Shown: positions 63,800 through 64,000 of the stretch, one piece after another
How the letters are laid out: each line of letters opens with the position of its first letter
Numbering within the stretch: position 1 is the stretch's first letter
Source: Nonomuraea dietziae
GTDB taxonomy: Bacteria; Actinomycetota; Actinomycetes; Streptosporangiales; Streptosporangiaceae
NCBI RefSeq assembly: GCF_014195505.1
Contig: NZ_JACIBV010000001.1
Span: 7,564,001 to 7,628,000 of the forward strand
DNA length: 64,000 nt
Reading direction: 5' to 3'
Translations under genes and position numbers: made by a program
Notes under the pieces: model-generated
Databases searched by the model: none
Seen by the model: the letters and a program-made list of their open reading frames with translations, nothing else
Told to the model about the DNA's origin: nothing

Positions 63800-64000
63800 G
63801 TGGGAGATCTGCTGAGCGAGCTGCTTGCCCCGCTGCGCCTGCAGGGCGTCTTTCACAGCCGATGGTCGGCGCGGGCGCCGTGGGGGGTGGCGGGGGAGCG
63901 GGAGCACTGCGCGCTGATCCACTACGTGCAGGAAGGCACGTGCACGGTCGAGCTGCCCGAACTGCCCGAGCCCGTACGGCTGAACGCGGGCGACCTGGTC
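63800..64000 (+). CDS. AraC-family regulator, N-terminal part only (cut by window end)
   Basis: 67 codons to the window edge: MGDLLSELLAPLRLQGVFHSRWSARAPWGVAGEREHCALIHYVQEGTCTVELPELPEPVRLNAGDLV. This is the cupin-type sensor domain typical of AraC regulators; the DNA-binding domain lies outside. AAGGA is 6 nt before the GTG. Divergent from the NmrA-type gene. Confidence 0.8.
   Translation, partial: MGDLLSELLAPLRLQGVFHSRWSARAPWGVAGEREHCALIHYVQEGTCTVELPELPEPVRLNAGDLV

Overview
This is a very GC-rich chromosomal segment from an actinobacterium. The gene set and order recA-recX-rny, gluABCD, miaB, miaA-dapF, hflX, comEA-comEC resemble the Streptomyces core chromosome. Details such as the glcDEF/aceB/iclR cluster and long disordered insertions point, by inference only, to the order Streptosporangiales (Nonomuraea/Streptosporangium-like). 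Many starts are GTG, and many genes have a TANNNT hexamer 6-8 nt before the start codon, as expected for leaderless mRNAs.

Layout. 1-12.9 kb: an MFS transporter cut by the window edge, a phosphotransferase, an SDR, a giant Lhr helicase, a PLP decarboxylase, a glyoxalase-fold protein, DUF3046, a small ATPase, and a divergent MarR/two-SMR efflux locus with a perfect inverted-repeat operator. 12.9-20.2 kb: SOS-boxed recA, a recX carrying an ~880-residue low-complexity N-terminal extension, a 1.1 kb gap filled with degenerate 20-bp repeats, and rny. 20.3-25.5 kb: an S9 peptidase and the glutamate-type ABC transporter gluABCD. 25.6-38.3 kb: miaB, two membrane-anchored low-complexity proteins, a PEP-mutase-like enzyme, an extradiol-dioxygenase-like protein, rnz, ogt, an Rv0909-like antitoxin, miaA-dapF, a SCO6745-type protein, a TPR protein and an SDR. 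38.4-45.3 kb: a lipoprotein HNH nuclease, a two-component system with a PepSY protein, a putative zinc metalloprotease, DUF2277 and an SPFH-like protein. 45.3-51.9 kb: a glycolate/glyoxylate module (aceB-glcD-glcE-glcF, then iclR) with two palindromes at the aceB promoter. 52-62 kb: a DUF4097 lipoprotein, hflX, hutI, degV, comEA and comEC. 62-64 kb: an NTF2-like protein, an NmrA-type reductase and a truncated AraC-type regulator.

The most striking window-wide pattern is tandem repetition. In-frame minisatellites (periods that are multiples of 3 bp) sit inside otherwise conserved genes: the phosphotransferase, lhr, recX, the dioxygenase-like gene, the PepSY gene, glcE, comEA, comEC and the NTF2-like gene. 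Others sit at gene 3' ends, where at miaB and the dioxygenase-like gene the repeated unit contains the stop codon. The giant RecX extension is the extreme case. I found no CRISPR array, rRNA, tRNA, IS element or prophage.
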